From an uncultured Bacteroidales bacterium (GTDB taxonomy: Bacteria > Bacteroidota > Bacteroidia > Bacteroidales > UBA11471): a DNA stretch of 64,000 nucleotides. The stretch is from NCBI GenBank assembly GCA_944325415.1, contig CALUZW010000003.1, forward strand, positions 1 to 64,000, given 5' to 3'. Both the position numbers and the translations under genes were made by a program. The notes beneath the pieces are model-generated. The model ran no database searches. It had not been told where the DNA came from and saw only the letters and a program-made list of their open reading frames with translations. Shown one piece after another: positions 17,870 to 28,367 of the stretch. Position 1 is the stretch's first letter; every line of letters begins with the position of its first letter.

Positions 17870-17877
17870 TACCTTTG
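17870..17877 (+). promoter_or_regulatory. -7 promoter box of fabD
   Basis: TACCTTTG lies 35 bases upstream of the ATG at 17913 and overlaps the upstream in-frame start at 17877, which is thereby excluded. Confidence 0.65.
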
Positions 17878-17912
17878 TGCAGTTTTTACAAAAACATTAT
17901 AACCTAACGATT

Positions 17913-18794
17913 ATGAAAGCATTTGTATTTCCGGGACAAGGCGCCCAATTCGTAGGCATGGGCAAAGAGCTGTACGACACCAACAGCGAAGCCAAAGCCA
18001 TGTTTGAGAAAGCCAACGAGATATTAGGTTTCCGCATCACCGACCTGATGTTTGCCGGTACCGACGAAGACCTGCGTCAGACCAAGGTTACCCAACCGGC
18101 CATCTTCCTGCACTCGGTGATTCTCGCCAAAACAATGGGCGATGCCTTCTGCCCCGAAATGGTAGCGGGCCACTCTCTCGGCGAATTCTCGGCCCTGGTT
18201 GCCGCCGGAGCCCTTTCGTTTGAAGACGGCGTGCGCCTGGTAGCTGCCCGTGCCCGCGCCATGCAGAAAGCCTGCGAGGCTACTCCCTCGACCATGGCTG
18301 CCGTACTGGCTCTCCCCGATGAGAAAATAGAAGAGATATGCGCTTCGGTAACCGAAGGCGTTGTCGTTCCGGCCAACTACAACTGCCCGGGACAGGTCGT
18401 TATCTCGGGCGACGAAAAAGGTATCGACGCCGCTTGCGAGAAGATGCTCGCCGCCGGTGCCAAACGTGCCCTGAAACTGAAAGTAGGCGGTGCCTTCCAC
18501 TCGCCCATCATGGAGCCGGCCCGTGCCGAACTGGCCGAGGCCATTGCCAACACACAGTTCTTCGAGCCCAAATGCCCCGTTTACCAAAACGTGAGCGCAC
18601 AGGCTGTAACCGACCCTGCCGCCATCAAAGCCAACCTGATAGCCCAACTCACCGCTCCGGTACGCTGGACACAATCGGTGCTGAACATGATTGCCGACGG
18701 TGCCACCTCGTTTACCGAAGTAGGTCCCGGCAGCGTGCTGCAAGGCCTTATCAAGAAAATCAACAAAGAGGTAGAAACCTCGGGCGTGCAATAA
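17913..18794 (+). CDS. fabD: Malonyl-CoA:ACP transacylase
   Basis: The 293-residue enzyme transfers malonyl groups from CoA to acyl carrier protein at the start of fatty-acid synthesis in the cytoplasm. Visible motifs are FPGQGAQFVGMG at the N-terminus, the nucleophile Ser in AGHSLGEFSAL, the Arg of VAARARAMQ, the catalytic His in GGAFHSPIM, and FTEVGPGSVLQGL near the end. Length is normal. It stands alone with its own promoter rather than in a fab cluster, as is common in Bacteroidales. Confidence 0.96.
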   Translation: MKAFVFPGQGAQFVGMGKELYDTNSEAKAMFEKANEILGFRITDLMFAGTDEDLRQTKVTQPAIFLHSVILAKTMGDAFCPEMVAGHSLGEFSALVAAGALSFEDGVRLVAARARAMQKACEATPSTMAAVLALPDEKIEEICASVTEGVVVPANYNCPGQVVISGDEKGIDAACEKMLAAGAKRALKLKVGGAFHSPIMEPARAELAEAIANTQFFEPKCPVYQNVSAQAVTDPAAIKANLIAQLTAPVRWTQSVLNMIADGATSFTEVGPGSVLQGLIKKINKEVETSGVQ

Positions 18795-18865
18795 ACCGTC
18801 CATCAACCTCTCAACGGGTCGTTGACATTCTATCCAACCCGTCGACTTTGTAAACCTTTATATCC

Positions 18866-18905
18866 GAAGGGGCATAACAAATCCAAACGATTGTTATGCC
18901 CCTTC
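18866..18905. repeat. Perfect 15-bp inverted repeat downstream of fabD
   Basis: Arms 18866-18880 and 18891-18905 pair perfectly with a 10-base loop. It is placed like a terminator for fabD but has no T-run on the plus strand. Confidence 0.6.
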
Positions 18906-18973
18906 AAAATTATATTGCCGGCCCGTTAGCATTGCGGCACATACAGTAGAAAAGCGTGAATCGAGACATATGA

Positions 18974-19011
18974 AAAACGAAGGCGTCGGGAAAGAAACTT
19001 CCCGACGCCTT
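18974..19011 (-). terminator. Terminator of the nuo-atp-nuo operon
   Basis: On the minus strand a perfect 13-bp stem (18980-18992 with 18999-19011) is followed by a run of five T residues. It lies 25 bases beyond the nuoN stop and is the only clear terminator of the block that begins at nuoA. Confidence 0.85.
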
Positions 19012-19036
19012 ACCTGTCGTAACTATTTATCGAAAA

Positions 19037-20458
19037 TTACATTCCAAAGGAAAGAGGTACAATCGACGAGTAGATGCCGCTAATGAGGCCCACGAGCAGC
19101 ACACCGAGCACACACAGCGAGATGCTGAGCTTCGAAGCTCCGTCGCTCTGAATGGTCGGTATCACACAATCGTCCTGACGGATAAACATCGCCTTCACCA
19201 CCAGCAGATAGTAGTAGAGCGAGATAATGGTATTGAGCAGGGCGATGAACACCAGCACATAGAACCCTTCCTCGACGGCAGCATAGAAGATAAAGAACTT
19301 GCTGAAAAATCCGGCAAAGGGAGGAATACCGGCCAGAGAGAAAAGCGCCAGCATCAAGGCGACACTCAACTTGGGATTGGTGCGGTAGAGGCCGTTGTAA
19401 TCGTCCATGTCGACCTTGCCCGTAGCGTTCTCGATAACCGAGATTACACCGAACACGGCCAGATTGGAGAATACATACACCAGCACATAATAGATGAGCG
19501 AGGTCATACCCACGGCCGAACCGGCAATAACACCCAGCAGAATATATCCGGCTTGGGAAATCGAAGAGAAGGCCATGAAGCGTTTGAGGTTTTTCTGACG
19601 CACGGCAAAGAGGTTACCGATGGTGATGGTGATGACGATAAGTCCCCACAGTACCGGTTGCCAAACAGCGGCCACCGAAGAGAAGACCTTGAAGAGTACC
19701 ACCATCAGGGCAAAGGCGGCAGCACCTTTGGAGATGACCGAGAGATAGGCCGTAATGGAGGTCGGAGCTCCCTGGTACACATCGGCCGTCCAGAGATGGA
19801 AGGGCACGATGGAAATCTTGAATCCCATACCGGCAAGGAAAAGCACAAGGCCCACATAGAGAAGCGGCGTACCTACCAGGCTGGCAGCAATATCTTCAAA
19901 GTAGAGCGTACCCACCGCACCATAGACGAAGGAGATACCCAACAGCATGAGCGACGAGGAGAAGAGTGCCACAAAGACATACTTGGCAGCAGCCTCGTAA
20001 GAGAGCTGGTGATACTTCTCAATAGCAACAAGAGCCGTGAGCGGGAGCGATGCCATTTCAAGTCCGATGAAGAAGAGCAGGAAGTTGCCCGACGAAATCA
20101 TCAGATACATACCCAGCAGGGTCATCAGCGTAAGGACATAAAACTCACCGCGACGCACCTGCATATCGGGCGACTTGGCCCACACATTTGCCTGGATAAG
20201 CACCAGCAGTGTTCCTATGTTGAGAACGATTTTTACAATATTAATAACCGGAGATGTCTGATACATACCACCGAATGCCTCGCCCGTCGCGGGATTGACG
20301 AAGAGGAAAGCCGTCTGCACGGCCAGCAACAGGCAGGCTACCCACGAGAAGGCCCGACGGCTCTTCTCGGTAGCGAAGGTGTCGTAGAGAAACAGGACAA
20401 GAATGACTGCCAAAAGCGACAACTCATCGCGCATCCACAAAAAGTTTGAAAAATCCAT
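19037..20458 (-). CDS. nuoN: NADH-quinone oxidoreductase subunit N
   Basis: The 473-residue membrane subunit is one of the three antiporter-like proton-pumping subunits of complex I, with about 14 helices. [17 protein letters not shown] carries the conserved helix-5 Glu, and [25 protein letters not shown] is the discontinuous-helix signature with the key Lys and the His-Trp-Asp motif. It is the last gene of the operon, 14 bases after nuoM, and a terminator follows. Confidence 0.95.
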   Translation of the reverse strand: MDFSNFLWMRDELSLLAVILVLFLYDTFATEKSRRAFSWVACLLLAVQTAFLFVNPATGEAFGGMYQTSPVINIVKIVLNIGTLLVLIQANVWAKSPDMQVRRGEFYVLTLMTLLGMYLMISSGNFLLFFIGLEMASLPLTALVAIEKYHQLSYEAAAKYVFVALFSSSLMLLGISFVYGAVGTLYFEDIAASLVGTPLLYVGLVLFLAGMGFKISIVPFHLWTADVYQGAPTSITAYLSVISKGAAAFALMVVLFKVFSSVAAVWQPVLWGLIVITITIGNLFAVRQKNLKRFMAFSSISQAGYILLGVIAGSAVGMTSLIYYVLVYVFSNLAVFGVISVIENATGKVDMDDYNGLYRTNPKLSVALMLALFSLAGIPPFAGFFSKFFIFYAAVEEGFYVLVFIALLNTIISLYYYLLVVKAMFIRQDDCVIPTIQSDGASKLSISLCVLGVLLVGLISGIYSSIVPLSFGM

Positions 20459-20472
20459 ATACTTTTTCTTGA

Positions 20473-21972
20473 TTAGATATATTGCAAAATACGTTCACTT
20501 ATCACACTCATGCTGTCGCTGATGAGATTGGAAATCCAACCCGGAGCCATACCTATGGCGGCAACACCTACAATAAGGGTAATGGCCGAGAGACGCTCAA
20601 ACCAGGCAGCATCGGTAAGCTCGCGGTGATGCTCATTCTGCACCTTACCGTAGAGCAGCTTGCCAACCACGCGCAGGATATAGACAGCGGTAATCACAAT
20701 CGATGTACAAGCCACAATGGTGAAGACACGGCGGAAGGTGTCGTCCCACTGGAACGATCCGACAAAGACAGTCATCTCGGCTACGAAGCCGCTCAATCCG
20801 GGGAGACCCAGCGAAGCGAGACCGGCTATCACATAGGCGACCGAAAGGAAAGGCATAATCTTCATCAGACCGCCCATCTCACGAATGTCGCGGGTGTGGG
20901 TACGGCCATAAATCATACCGATGAGGGCAAAGAAGAGAGCTGTCATCAATCCGTGCGAGAGCATTTGCAGCACGGCACCCGTCATGGCTGTCGTGTTCCA
21001 CATGAGCAGGGCAAAAAGCACAAGACCACAGTGGCTCACCGAAGAGTAGGCGTTGATGTATTTAAGGTCGGTCTGCACACAGGCACTGAATGCACCGTAA
21101 ACCACACTGATACCGGTAAGAATCAGGAATATCCACGACAACTCGGTGGTGGCCCAGGGCATGAGATACATGGCCACACGGAAGCAGCCGTAACCTCCCA
21201 GTTTCATGAGCACGCCGGCGTGCAACATCGACACGGCCGTGGGCGCCGAAGCATGACCGTCGGGCGACCATGTGTGGAAGGGGAACATGGCTCCCAGCAC
21301 ACCGAATCCCACAAAGGTAAGGGGGAAGAGATAATACTGCATCTCGTGGGGTATGGCATTGTTCTTGGCAATTTCGAGAATGTTCATGGTGAGGTTGCCG
21401 TCGGCCGAAGAGTGGAAATATATACCCAGGATACCAATCAGCAGGAGAGCCGAACCACCCATGAGCATAAGAGTCAGCTTCATGGCCGAATAGGTCTTGT
21501 TGCCACTACCCCACACGCCGATGAGCAGGTACATGGGGATAAGGGCTATCTCGTAATACATAAACATCGTAAAGAGGTTTATCGAGATGAAGAAGCCGAA
21601 CACACCGATAGAAAGAAGTATCAGCCACAAGAAAAACTCTTTGGGCAGCGGGTCGATTTTCCACGAAGCGAAGACACCGGCAAAGACTACGATAGCCGAG
21701 AGCAGCAACATGGCCACCGACACACCGTCGACACCCACCGTATAATGAATGCCCAGCGGGGCGTACCACACGGTATCGGCCACGAAAAGCATTTCGGCCG
21801 TATTGCCGGCAGCACGTTCGCCCAGGAACATAAACAACACGATAAAGGCGAAGACAAGCTGCAACGACGACCCTATCACGGCAACAGTCCGTATCTGTTT
21901 CATATTCCTCGAAAGGGCCAGTCCGGCCATCATCAGCAGAGGAATAAGTACGAATAATGATAAGAAGTTCAT
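20473..21972 (-). CDS. nuoM: NADH-quinone oxidoreductase subunit M
   Basis: A 499-residue antiporter-like subunit of complex I. The helix-5 Glu is in [19 protein letters not shown] and the broken-helix motif is [20 protein letters not shown]. The start at 21972 ([13 protein letters not shown]) gives a normal hydrophobic N-terminus and a 40-base gap to nuoL; the longer frame from 22041 overlaps nuoL and starts with an implausible Cys/Arg-rich segment. Confidence 0.95.
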   Translation of the reverse strand: MNFLSLFVLIPLLMMAGLALSRNMKQIRTVAVIGSSLQLVFAFIVLFMFLGERAAGNTAEMLFVADTVWYAPLGIHYTVGVDGVSVAMLLLSAIVVFAGVFASWKIDPLPKEFFLWLILLSIGVFGFFISINLFTMFMYYEIALIPMYLLIGVWGSGNKTYSAMKLTLMLMGGSALLLIGILGIYFHSSADGNLTMNILEIAKNNAIPHEMQYYLFPLTFVGFGVLGAMFPFHTWSPDGHASAPTAVSMLHAGVLMKLGGYGCFRVAMYLMPWATTELSWIFLILTGISVVYGAFSACVQTDLKYINAYSSVSHCGLVLFALLMWNTTAMTGAVLQMLSHGLMTALFFALIGMIYGRTHTRDIREMGGLMKIMPFLSVAYVIAGLASLGLPGLSGFVAEMTVFVGSFQWDDTFRRVFTIVACTSIVITAVYILRVVGKLLYGKVQNEHHRELTDAAWFERLSAITLIVGVAAIGMAPGWISNLISDSMSVISERILQYI

Positions 21973-22012
21973 AACTGTATTAAACTCGTTTTTTCTGTTT
22001 CTACATACTGGA

Positions 22013-23917
22013 TTAGATACAATACAACACGATGGCGGCAATAATCATGGCGCCCAGCAGGAATACGACGGCATAGGATTGCAGTCGACCCGATTGCAGA
22101 CCCCGTATATGGTAAGAGGCCGATTGGGTGAGGGTAGCCATGAGGTTCATCGTACCGTCGACCACGTGACGGTCGAACCATGCGATAGGCGTGGAAATGT
22201 ATCGGAATATGATTTTGTGGGTAACGAACATATAGACCTCATCGATATAGAAACGATGGTAGGCCCAGCGGTGCAACGAACTCAGCGACTCGGCCATGCG
22301 TGCAGGCTTGTCGTTGGGTTTCATATAGAGCCATGTGGCCAGTGCAATGGCAACAACAGCGATGCAGATGCTCGTCGCAGCCACGGTCCAGTTGAGATGT
22401 ATCGTGTAGGAAAGTCCGCTGGCGGTTACAAAATGACCGAAAGGTATGAAACCGGCGAAGCAGGTTACCAGAGCCAGGAACACGAGAGGTATCGACATGG
22501 TCTTGGGAGCCTCGTGGGGGGTATGCTCGTGATGAGCCTCTTTACCCCAGAAGATGTTGAAATAGAGACGGAACATATAAAACGCCGTCAGACCGGCTAC
22601 CAGCGACATCCACACGCCCCAGAAAGCGCTCTTCTCAAAAGCGGCGGCGAGAATCTCGTCTTTACTGAAAAAGCCCGAGAAGGGAGGTATACCGGCTATG
22701 GCCAGACAGGCTATAAGGAAAGTGATGTGGGTAATGGGCATATACTTGCGCAAGCCTCCCATCTCCGACATCTCGTTGGAGTGTACGGCGTGAATAATGG
22801 CACCGGCACCGAGGAAGAGGAGAGCCTTGAACATGGCGTGGGTGAAGAGGTGGAACATCGAAGCCATGTAACCCAGCGCGCCGTGGCCATTCATCTCGGT
22901 CGTTACACCCAGAGCCACCATCATGAAGGCAATCTGCGAAATGGTAGAGAAGGCGAGAACACGCTTGATGTCGGTCTGCACACAAGCCACTACCGCTGCA
23001 TAGAGAGCGGTAACAGCACCTATGACGGTGATGAAGGTCAACACCTCGGGAGTGGTTACATAAACCGGGAAGAGACGGGCTACCAGGAACACACCGGCCA
23101 CCACCATCGTTGCGGCATGGATAAGGGCCGATACGGGAGTAGGACCTTCCATGGCGTCGGGCAGCCAGATGTGCAACGGGAACATGGCCGACTTACCGGC
23201 ACCACCCATGAATACAAGGGCCATGGCCCACGAGGCCACCGAGATACCGAGGAACGTCTTTCCTTCGGTGGTACCTACCAGAGAGACATCGCCGCTTGTC
23301 AAGGTAGCGAAGTCGAAGGTCTTGGTATAGTAAGAGAGCAGCAAAATACCGAGGAGGAATCCCAGGTCGGCAAAGCGGGTAACAATAAAGGCCTTCTTAG
23401 AAGCGGCAACAGCCGACTGACGGGTGTAATAGAAGCCGATGAGCAGGTAAGACGACACACCCACAAGCTCCCAGAAGATATACATCTGGAAGATATTGGT
23501 GGCCACTACCAGACCAAGCATCGAGAAGGTGAAGAGCGAGAGAAATGCGTAGTAACGCTGGAAACCGACTTCACCGTGCATATAGCCGAGGCTGTAAAGA
23601 TGCACCATCGACGAAACTGTGGTGATAACCACCAGCATCATGACCGAAATGGGGTCGAGCATGATACCCAGGTCGATGTGCAACCACTCGGTAAAGCGCA
23701 ACCACTCGAAATGGTAGGGAGTCACCGTGGGATAAATGCCATCGACACGCGGCTGCATGAAATATTGAGCAGCGACGATATACGAGAGAATGGTAATGAT
23801 GAAAAGGCCCGATGTGCCTAACAATCCGGCCGTGCGATGCGACATCTTGTGGCCGCAAAGTCCGAGCGTGATAAACATCAGCATCGGCAACAACAGTATG
23901 ATGTAAGAGTATTCCAT
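22013..23917 (-). CDS. nuoL: NADH-quinone oxidoreductase subunit L
   Basis: The 634-residue distal antiporter-like subunit of complex I with 15-16 predicted helices, including the C-terminal lateral helix and anchor. FWELVGVSSYLLIGFY has the helix-5 Glu, and GKSAMFPLHIWLPDAMEGPTPVSA is the broken-helix motif with a Lys and His. Normal length. It lies 26 bases after nuoK. Confidence 0.96.
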   Translation of the reverse strand: MEYSYIILLLPMLMFITLGLCGHKMSHRTAGLLGTSGLFIITILSYIVAAQYFMQPRVDGIYPTVTPYHFEWLRFTEWLHIDLGIMLDPISVMMLVVITTVSSMVHLYSLGYMHGEVGFQRYYAFLSLFTFSMLGLVVATNIFQMYIFWELVGVSSYLLIGFYYTRQSAVAASKKAFIVTRFADLGFLLGILLLSYYTKTFDFATLTSGDVSLVGTTEGKTFLGISVASWAMALVFMGGAGKSAMFPLHIWLPDAMEGPTPVSALIHAATMVVAGVFLVARLFPVYVTTPEVLTFITVIGAVTALYAAVVACVQTDIKRVLAFSTISQIAFMMVALGVTTEMNGHGALGYMASMFHLFTHAMFKALLFLGAGAIIHAVHSNEMSEMGGLRKYMPITHITFLIACLAIAGIPPFSGFFSKDEILAAAFEKSAFWGVWMSLVAGLTAFYMFRLYFNIFWGKEAHHEHTPHEAPKTMSIPLVFLALVTCFAGFIPFGHFVTASGLSYTIHLNWTVAATSICIAVVAIALATWLYMKPNDKPARMAESLSSLHRWAYHRFYIDEVYMFVTHKIIFRYISTPIAWFDRHVVDGTMNLMATLTQSASYHIRGLQSGRLQSYAVVFLLGAMIIAAIVLYCI

Positions 23918-23943
23918 AATCGTTGTTCAGTAGCGATAGTTTC

Positions 23944-24255
23944 TCAATATTTCATTTTGTCGACGTTATCGACATTGATGTTACGAATGTTCCGGTAGAT
24001 GTTGATGATGATGGCGATGGCTATCGCTGTCTCGGCGGCGGCAATTGCCACGGCGAAGAGGGTGAAGAAAAAGCCTTCGAGCTGCCCGGGGAAGAGATAG
24101 CGGTTGAAAACGACAAAGTTGATGTCGACCGCGTTGAGCATGAGTTCAAGCGATATGAGAATAGCCAACAGGTTATGACGGGTTACAAAGCCGTAAACAC
24201 CGGCAAAAAACATGAGGGTACTCACCACAACATAATAAATCATGGGTATTTCCAT
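23944..24255 (-). CDS. nuoK: NADH-quinone oxidoreductase subunit K
   Basis: A 103-residue subunit with three membrane helices. The two conserved buried glutamates of the proton path are visible: the one in ISLELMLNAVDINF (helix 2) and the one in AIAAAETAIAIAI (helix 3). Normal length, 8 bases after nuoJ. Confidence 0.95.
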   Translation of the reverse strand: MEIPMIYYVVVSTLMFFAGVYGFVTRHNLLAILISLELMLNAVDINFVVFNRYLFPGQLEGFFFTLFAVAIAAAETAIAIAIIINIYRNIRNINVDNVDKMKY

Positions 24256-24263
24256 AGTATTTC

Positions 24264-24776
24264 TTATCTTTTACGGGCAATCATAATGCCTCCGATTATA
24301 CAAGCGAGTAACAGCACACTGATGGCTTCAAAGGGCAACAGATACTGATATTTGTCCATGCCCATAAGCGCATGTCCCACCGTCTTCATGTCGAGCTCGC
24401 CACCCTGGGCAAACTGCGAGGGGAAGAAGTCGTGGGTCAGGAGGGTATATCCGCAGATAGCGGCTCCCAGCACAGCGGCCAGCAGGCCCCAGGCCCGCTT
24501 GCGTGAGGAGATGCGGTCGCTCTTCTCGCCCAGTTTGCTGGTAAGCAGAATGGCAAAGACGAAAAGCACGAGAATACCTCCGGCATAAATCGTTACCTGA
24601 ACAGCTCCCAAGAAATGATAGTCGAGCTGAAAGTAATACCCGGCTGTTGCAAAAAGCACAAAAAGCAGGTAGGTTGCAGCGCGCAAGATGCGACGACTGG
24701 TCACGGCCATAATCGAGCAGACGACAATAATTGCCGAAAGCAGGAAGAATATGACTTGATTGGCTACTTGTTCCAT
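24264..24776 (-). CDS. nuoJ: NADH-quinone oxidoreductase subunit J
   Basis: A 170-residue subunit with five membrane helices. The segment FQLDYHFLGAVQVTIYAGGILVLFVFAILL contains the family's conserved helix-3 Tyr/Gly region that forms the flexible pi-bulge helix. Normal length, 10 bases after nuoI. Confidence 0.94.
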   Translation of the reverse strand: MEQVANQVIFFLLSAIIVVCSIMAVTSRRILRAATYLLFVLFATAGYYFQLDYHFLGAVQVTIYAGGILVLFVFAILLTSKLGEKSDRISSRKRAWGLLAAVLGAAICGYTLLTHDFFPSQFAQGGELDMKTVGHALMGMDKYQYLLPFEAISVLLLACIIGGIMIARKR

Positions 24777-24786
24777 ATCGAGAATG

Positions 24787-25248
24787 TTATTTTAAATTTT
24801 CAGGTTTACGGTTGAGATGCTTTACCAATTTGGTACGGTCAAAGACGGCCTGTTCAAATTCGTTGGTAAATTCCAAGGCATCGTGAGGACAGGTGTTCAC
24901 ACACAACTGGCAGAAGACGCAGCTACCCAGATCGTAGATGTAATCATCAAGCACACGTTTGGTCTTACCGTCTTCGGTCTCGACTTTCTTGGAGATAATC
25001 TGTATCGTGTGGTTGGGACAGTTCATCTGGCATATACCACATGCAATACATTTGTGATGGCCTTCGGCATCGAACTTTAACGTAAGTGTTGCTCTGAATC
25101 GGTCGCCTATCTTCAACGTTTCACGATTCTCGGGATACTTCTCGGTAACTTTGGGGGTAACAAACTCGGTTCCTGTTACCTTCATGCCAACAAGAAGACT
25201 CCACAGACCTTTCCAGAAATTGACAAAGTAATTTTTTAAACTTTCCAT
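24787..25248 (-). CDS. nuoI: NADH-quinone oxidoreductase subunit I (two 4Fe-4S)
   Basis: A 153-residue ferredoxin-like subunit of the complex I peripheral arm. Two classical cluster motifs are present, CIACGICQMNCP and CVFCQLCVNTCP, for clusters N6a and N6b that pass electrons to NuoB. The start at 25248 (MESLKNYF) gives the normal amphipathic N-terminal helix; the in-frame ATG at 25293 would extend into the hairpin region. In other Bacteroidales nuoI follows nuoH directly; here the eight atp genes lie between, so its upstream neighbour is atpG, 90 bases away. Confidence 0.95.
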   Translation of the reverse strand: MESLKNYFVNFWKGLWSLLVGMKVTGTEFVTPKVTEKYPENRETLKIGDRFRATLTLKFDAEGHHKCIACGICQMNCPNHTIQIISKKVETEDGKTKRVLDDYIYDLGSCVFCQLCVNTCPHDALEFTNEFEQAVFDRTKLVKHLNRKPENLK

Positions 25249-25295
25249 AAATGGTAATGTAGCTCTTTCTTTTCTTTTTAGTTTATCTCTCATAT

Positions 25296-25325
25296 AAAAG
25301 TACCAGGCCGGAACCCGGTACTTTT
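25296..25325. repeat. Hairpin at the atpG-nuoI junction
   Basis: AAAAGTACC (25296-25304) pairs with GGTACTTTT (25317-25325). A run of seven T residues follows on the plus strand, which is antisense to the operon; on the minus strand only the four T of the stem and ATAT follow. It may be a weak or relic terminator for the atp genes, an attenuator setting the nuoI-N level, or an antisense terminator. Confidence 0.55.
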
Positions 25326-25338
25326 GTTTTTTTGGTTT

Positions 25339-26217
25339 CTATCGCACTGAACCGCCCATGATATCGAGCAGTTCGTTGGTGATTCCCTGCTGACGTAACT
25401 TGTTGTATTCGATGCGCAACTCATCAATCAACTTACCGGCATTGTCACTGGCCGTCTGCATGGCAAGAATACGGGCTCCCTGCTCCGAAGTGCGGCTCTG
25501 CAAGCAGGCCTCGATAAGCGAAGCATTGACAAAAAGCGGCAGTACCGTTTCAAAAATGGCAGCACCGTCGGGCTCATAGATATAGGGGGTAACCCGCGCC
25601 GCTGTCTTACCGGCCGATTGCATCTCTTCGACCCGAATAGGCAACAGTTGACGGGTACGGACCGTCTGCGTGGCCACACTCTTATAGTGGGTATAGATGC
25701 ACTCTATCCGATCATACTCGCCTGACAAGAATGAGGCCGTCAGTTCGCCGACAAGCTGTTTCAATTCGTCGGGCGTACTCTTGGCGTGGAAATAATCCTT
25801 GCGACAAACGGTTATTCCGGCCGTATGTTCTACCGCCGACATCACTTTCTTGCCTGCCGGATAGACATCAATGGCAAGTTGACCAGAACAGGTAGCTCGC
25901 AACTCAGACAATCGGGAGAGCAAAGCCTTGTAGAGATTGGAATTGTAGGCTCCACATAGGCCTTCGTCCGATGCCAATAAGACCAGTGCCACTCGATGCA
26001 CAGGACGTTCCTGTATCAAAGGCGACTCATACTCACGGTCGGCTTCCAACAGATTGTTGATTGTAAGCTGCAACTGTTCCCGGTACGGTGCCATGCCACG
26101 CAAAGCCTGCTCAGCCTTGCGCAACTTTGCCGAAGATATCATCTTCATGGCACCGGTTATTTTCTGGGAAGACTCTACCGAGCCGATTCTTCCCTTCAAC
26201 TCGCGCATTGTCGACAT
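25339..26217 (-). CDS. atpG: F1 ATP synthase gamma subunit
   Basis: The 292-residue central rotor stalk. The N-terminal helix MRELKGRIGSVESSQKITGAMKMISSAKLRKAE and the C-terminal helix ending in NKLRQQGITNELLDIMGG are the two halves of the coiled coil inside the alpha3-beta3 ring. Normal length. It is the last atp gene, 6 bases after atpA. Confidence 0.96.
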   Translation of the reverse strand: MSTMRELKGRIGSVESSQKITGAMKMISSAKLRKAEQALRGMAPYREQLQLTINNLLEADREYESPLIQERPVHRVALVLLASDEGLCGAYNSNLYKALLSRLSELRATCSGQLAIDVYPAGKKVMSAVEHTAGITVCRKDYFHAKSTPDELKQLVGELTASFLSGEYDRIECIYTHYKSVATQTVRTRQLLPIRVEEMQSAGKTAARVTPYIYEPDGAAIFETVLPLFVNASLIEACLQSRTSEQGARILAMQTASDNAGKLIDELRIEYNKLRQQGITNELLDIMGGSVR

Positions 26218-26223
26218 AGCAGA

Positions 26224-27804
26224 TTATTTCTTATATCGTTTTACTACTTCTTGTGCTGTTTCCTGCAAGATGGTCTCTACCTCGGGGGTAAGTTTTCCTT
26301 CGCGCAGAGAAGACAACACGTCTTTTTCGTGACGACTCCGTAATATTTCCAGGAAATATTTTTCAAACTCGGCCACGTTCTCCAACGGCACATCGCTCAG
26401 CAGGCCTCGCGTACCGCAATACACAACGGCAATTTCTTCCTCTACGGGCATAGGTGTATATTGGGGTTGTACCAGCAGCATACTGTTCTTACGGCCTTTG
26501 TCGATAACCATGGCGGTTACGGGGTCGAGATCGCCGCCGAACTTGGTAAAGGCTTCGAGCTCACGATATTGGGCCTGGTCTATTTTCAGCGTACCGGCCA
26601 CCTTCTTCATGGCTTTTACCTGGGCGTTACCGCCGACACGCGACACCGAGATACCCACATTGATGGCGGGGCGCATACCTTGGTTAAAGAGGGCGGTTTC
26701 GAGGAATATCTGTCCGTCGGTAATGGAGATGACGTTGGTGGGGATATAGGCCGAAACGTCTCCTGCCTGAGTCTCGATAATGGGCAATGCCGTGAGCGAA
26801 CCTCCACCTTTTACGATAGGACGCAAAGCTTCGGGCAGGTCGTTCATGGTAGCGGCTACTGCATCGTTGTCGATAATCTTGGCAGCACGCTCCAACAGAC
26901 GGGAATGGAGATAGAAGATATCGCCGGGATAAGCTTCACGACCCGAGGGTCGGCGCAGAATCAGCGAGATTTCGCGATAGGCCACGGCCTGCTTGGAAAG
27001 GTCGTCATACACGACCAGAGCGTGACGGCCACTGTCGCGGAAATACTCTCCGATGGCGGCTCCTGCAAAGGGTGCGTAATAGCGCATCGAAGCCGAGTCG
27101 GAGGCATTAGCAGCCAACACAATGGTATAATCCATGGCACCATGCTCACGGAGGGTATTTACCAAGGTGGCTACCGAAGAGGCTTTTTGACCGATGGCTA
27201 CATAGATACAGTATACGGGGTCACCGGCCAGATAGTTCTTGCGCTGGTTGATAATGGTATCGATGGCAATGGAGGTCTTACCTATCTGGCGGTCGCCGAT
27301 GATAAGCTCGCGCTGTCCACGGCCTATGGGCACCATAGAGTCAACGGCTTTTATACCTGTCTGCAACGGCTCGTTTACCGGCTGACGGAAAATAACTCCG
27401 GGAGCCTTCCGGTCGAGAGGCAAGGTAATCGTGTCTCCGGCAATGGGACCGGCTCCGTCGATAGGGTCGCCCAATGTGCTGATGACACGGCCTATGAGAC
27501 CATCGCCTACAGGTATTGAAGCGATTTTCCCTGTACGCCGCACGGTCATGTTCTCCTTTACGGTATTGCTTTCGGCTCCCATCAAGATGACACCGACATT
27601 GCTCTCCTCGAGGTTCATGGCCACACCGCGCACACCGTTTTCAAACTCGACCAGCTCGCTTGAACTGACATTGTCGAGCCCGAAGACGTGAGCCACACCG
27701 TCACCCACTTCGAGTACGGTGCCGACTTCCTCAAAAGAGACCTTCGACTCGACCTCATCGAGTTGCTGTTTCAGTATATCAGAAATCTCATTAGGTTTAA
27801 TCAT
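26224..27804 (-). CDS. atpA: F1 ATP synthase alpha subunit
   Basis: The 526-residue non-catalytic nucleotide-binding subunit. Walker A is [14 protein letters not shown], the arginine finger lies in the conserved [13 protein letters not shown], and the N-terminal helix [14 protein letters not shown] binds the delta subunit. The start overlaps the atpH stop by 4 bases (ATGA), so the two are coupled. Confidence 0.97.
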   Translation of the reverse strand: MIKPNEISDILKQQLDEVESKVSFEEVGTVLEVGDGVAHVFGLDNVSSSELVEFENGVRGVAMNLEESNVGVILMGAESNTVKENMTVRRTGKIASIPVGDGLIGRVISTLGDPIDGAGPIAGDTITLPLDRKAPGVIFRQPVNEPLQTGIKAVDSMVPIGRGQRELIIGDRQIGKTSIAIDTIINQRKNYLAGDPVYCIYVAIGQKASSVATLVNTLREHGAMDYTIVLAANASDSASMRYYAPFAGAAIGEYFRDSGRHALVVYDDLSKQAVAYREISLILRRPSGREAYPGDIFYLHSRLLERAAKIIDNDAVAATMNDLPEALRPIVKGGGSLTALPIIETQAGDVSAYIPTNVISITDGQIFLETALFNQGMRPAINVGISVSRVGGNAQVKAMKKVAGTLKIDQAQYRELEAFTKFGGDLDPVTAMVIDKGRKNSMLLVQPQYTPMPVEEEIAVVYCGTRGLLSDVPLENVAEFEKYFLEILRSRHEKDVLSSLREGKLTPEVETILQETAQEVVKRYKK

Positions 27805-28361
27805 AATCGTGTTTTGCTGTTTATTAATTTTAAACGCAATTGTTTCAGTTCCTTTTCGATAGATGCATCGAGACGTTCACCGCCCACGGTCAGCACAAAA
27901 CCGCCGATAATAGAGGAATCGATTTTATGCTCAAACTCCAAATGGGCGTCAGGGCAATGCCGGGCCACAATGCTTTCTATGCGGGAAAGGATATTCTTGT
28001 CGAGAGGGGCTGCCGTTATGATTTGGGCACAGACAATATGATTGACGTCGCGATACAGCTTCTGATACATGAGCATGATAGAGCGCAAATAGCTCTCGCG
28101 TCGTTCATGCAGGAGCAGACGTGCAAAACGAAGGTATTCTTCCGAAGAAGCGGCATCGACACCGGCAGCAGAGAGCATTAACGCCTCTTTCTGAGTTGCA
28201 TTGAGCACCGGATTGAGCAGAGTCTCTTGCAAATCGGGACGGGCGATGAAACTCGCTTCTACTTGCCGAGCGGCTTCATACACGGGAAGGGTTACATCCT
28301 TCTCTTGCGCATACTTGAGCAAAGCCTTGGCATATCGGCGGGCTATAAGTCCTTCGTTCAT
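27801..28361 (-). CDS. atpH: F1 ATP synthase delta subunit
   Basis: The 186-residue peripheral-stalk subunit joins F1 to the b subunits. It begins with the expected helical domain ([16 protein letters not shown]) and ends with the conserved [26 protein letters not shown]. Its end overlaps atpA by 4 bases and it starts 6 bases after atpF. Confidence 0.95.
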   Translation of the reverse strand: MNEGLIARRYAKALLKYAQEKDVTLPVYEAARQVEASFIARPDLQETLLNPVLNATQKEALMLSAAGVDAASSEEYLRFARLLLHERRESYLRSIMLMYQKLYRDVNHIVCAQIITAAPLDKNILSRIESIVARHCPDAHLEFEHKIDSSIIGGFVLTVGGERLDASIEKELKQLRLKLINSKTRL

Positions 28362-28367
28362 ATTGGA

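Noticed and set aside
20482..23821. Two long plus-strand frames opposite nuoM and nuoL
   Set aside because: Both are shadows of high-GC membrane-protein genes with His/Glu/Arg-rich translations unlike any protein family.
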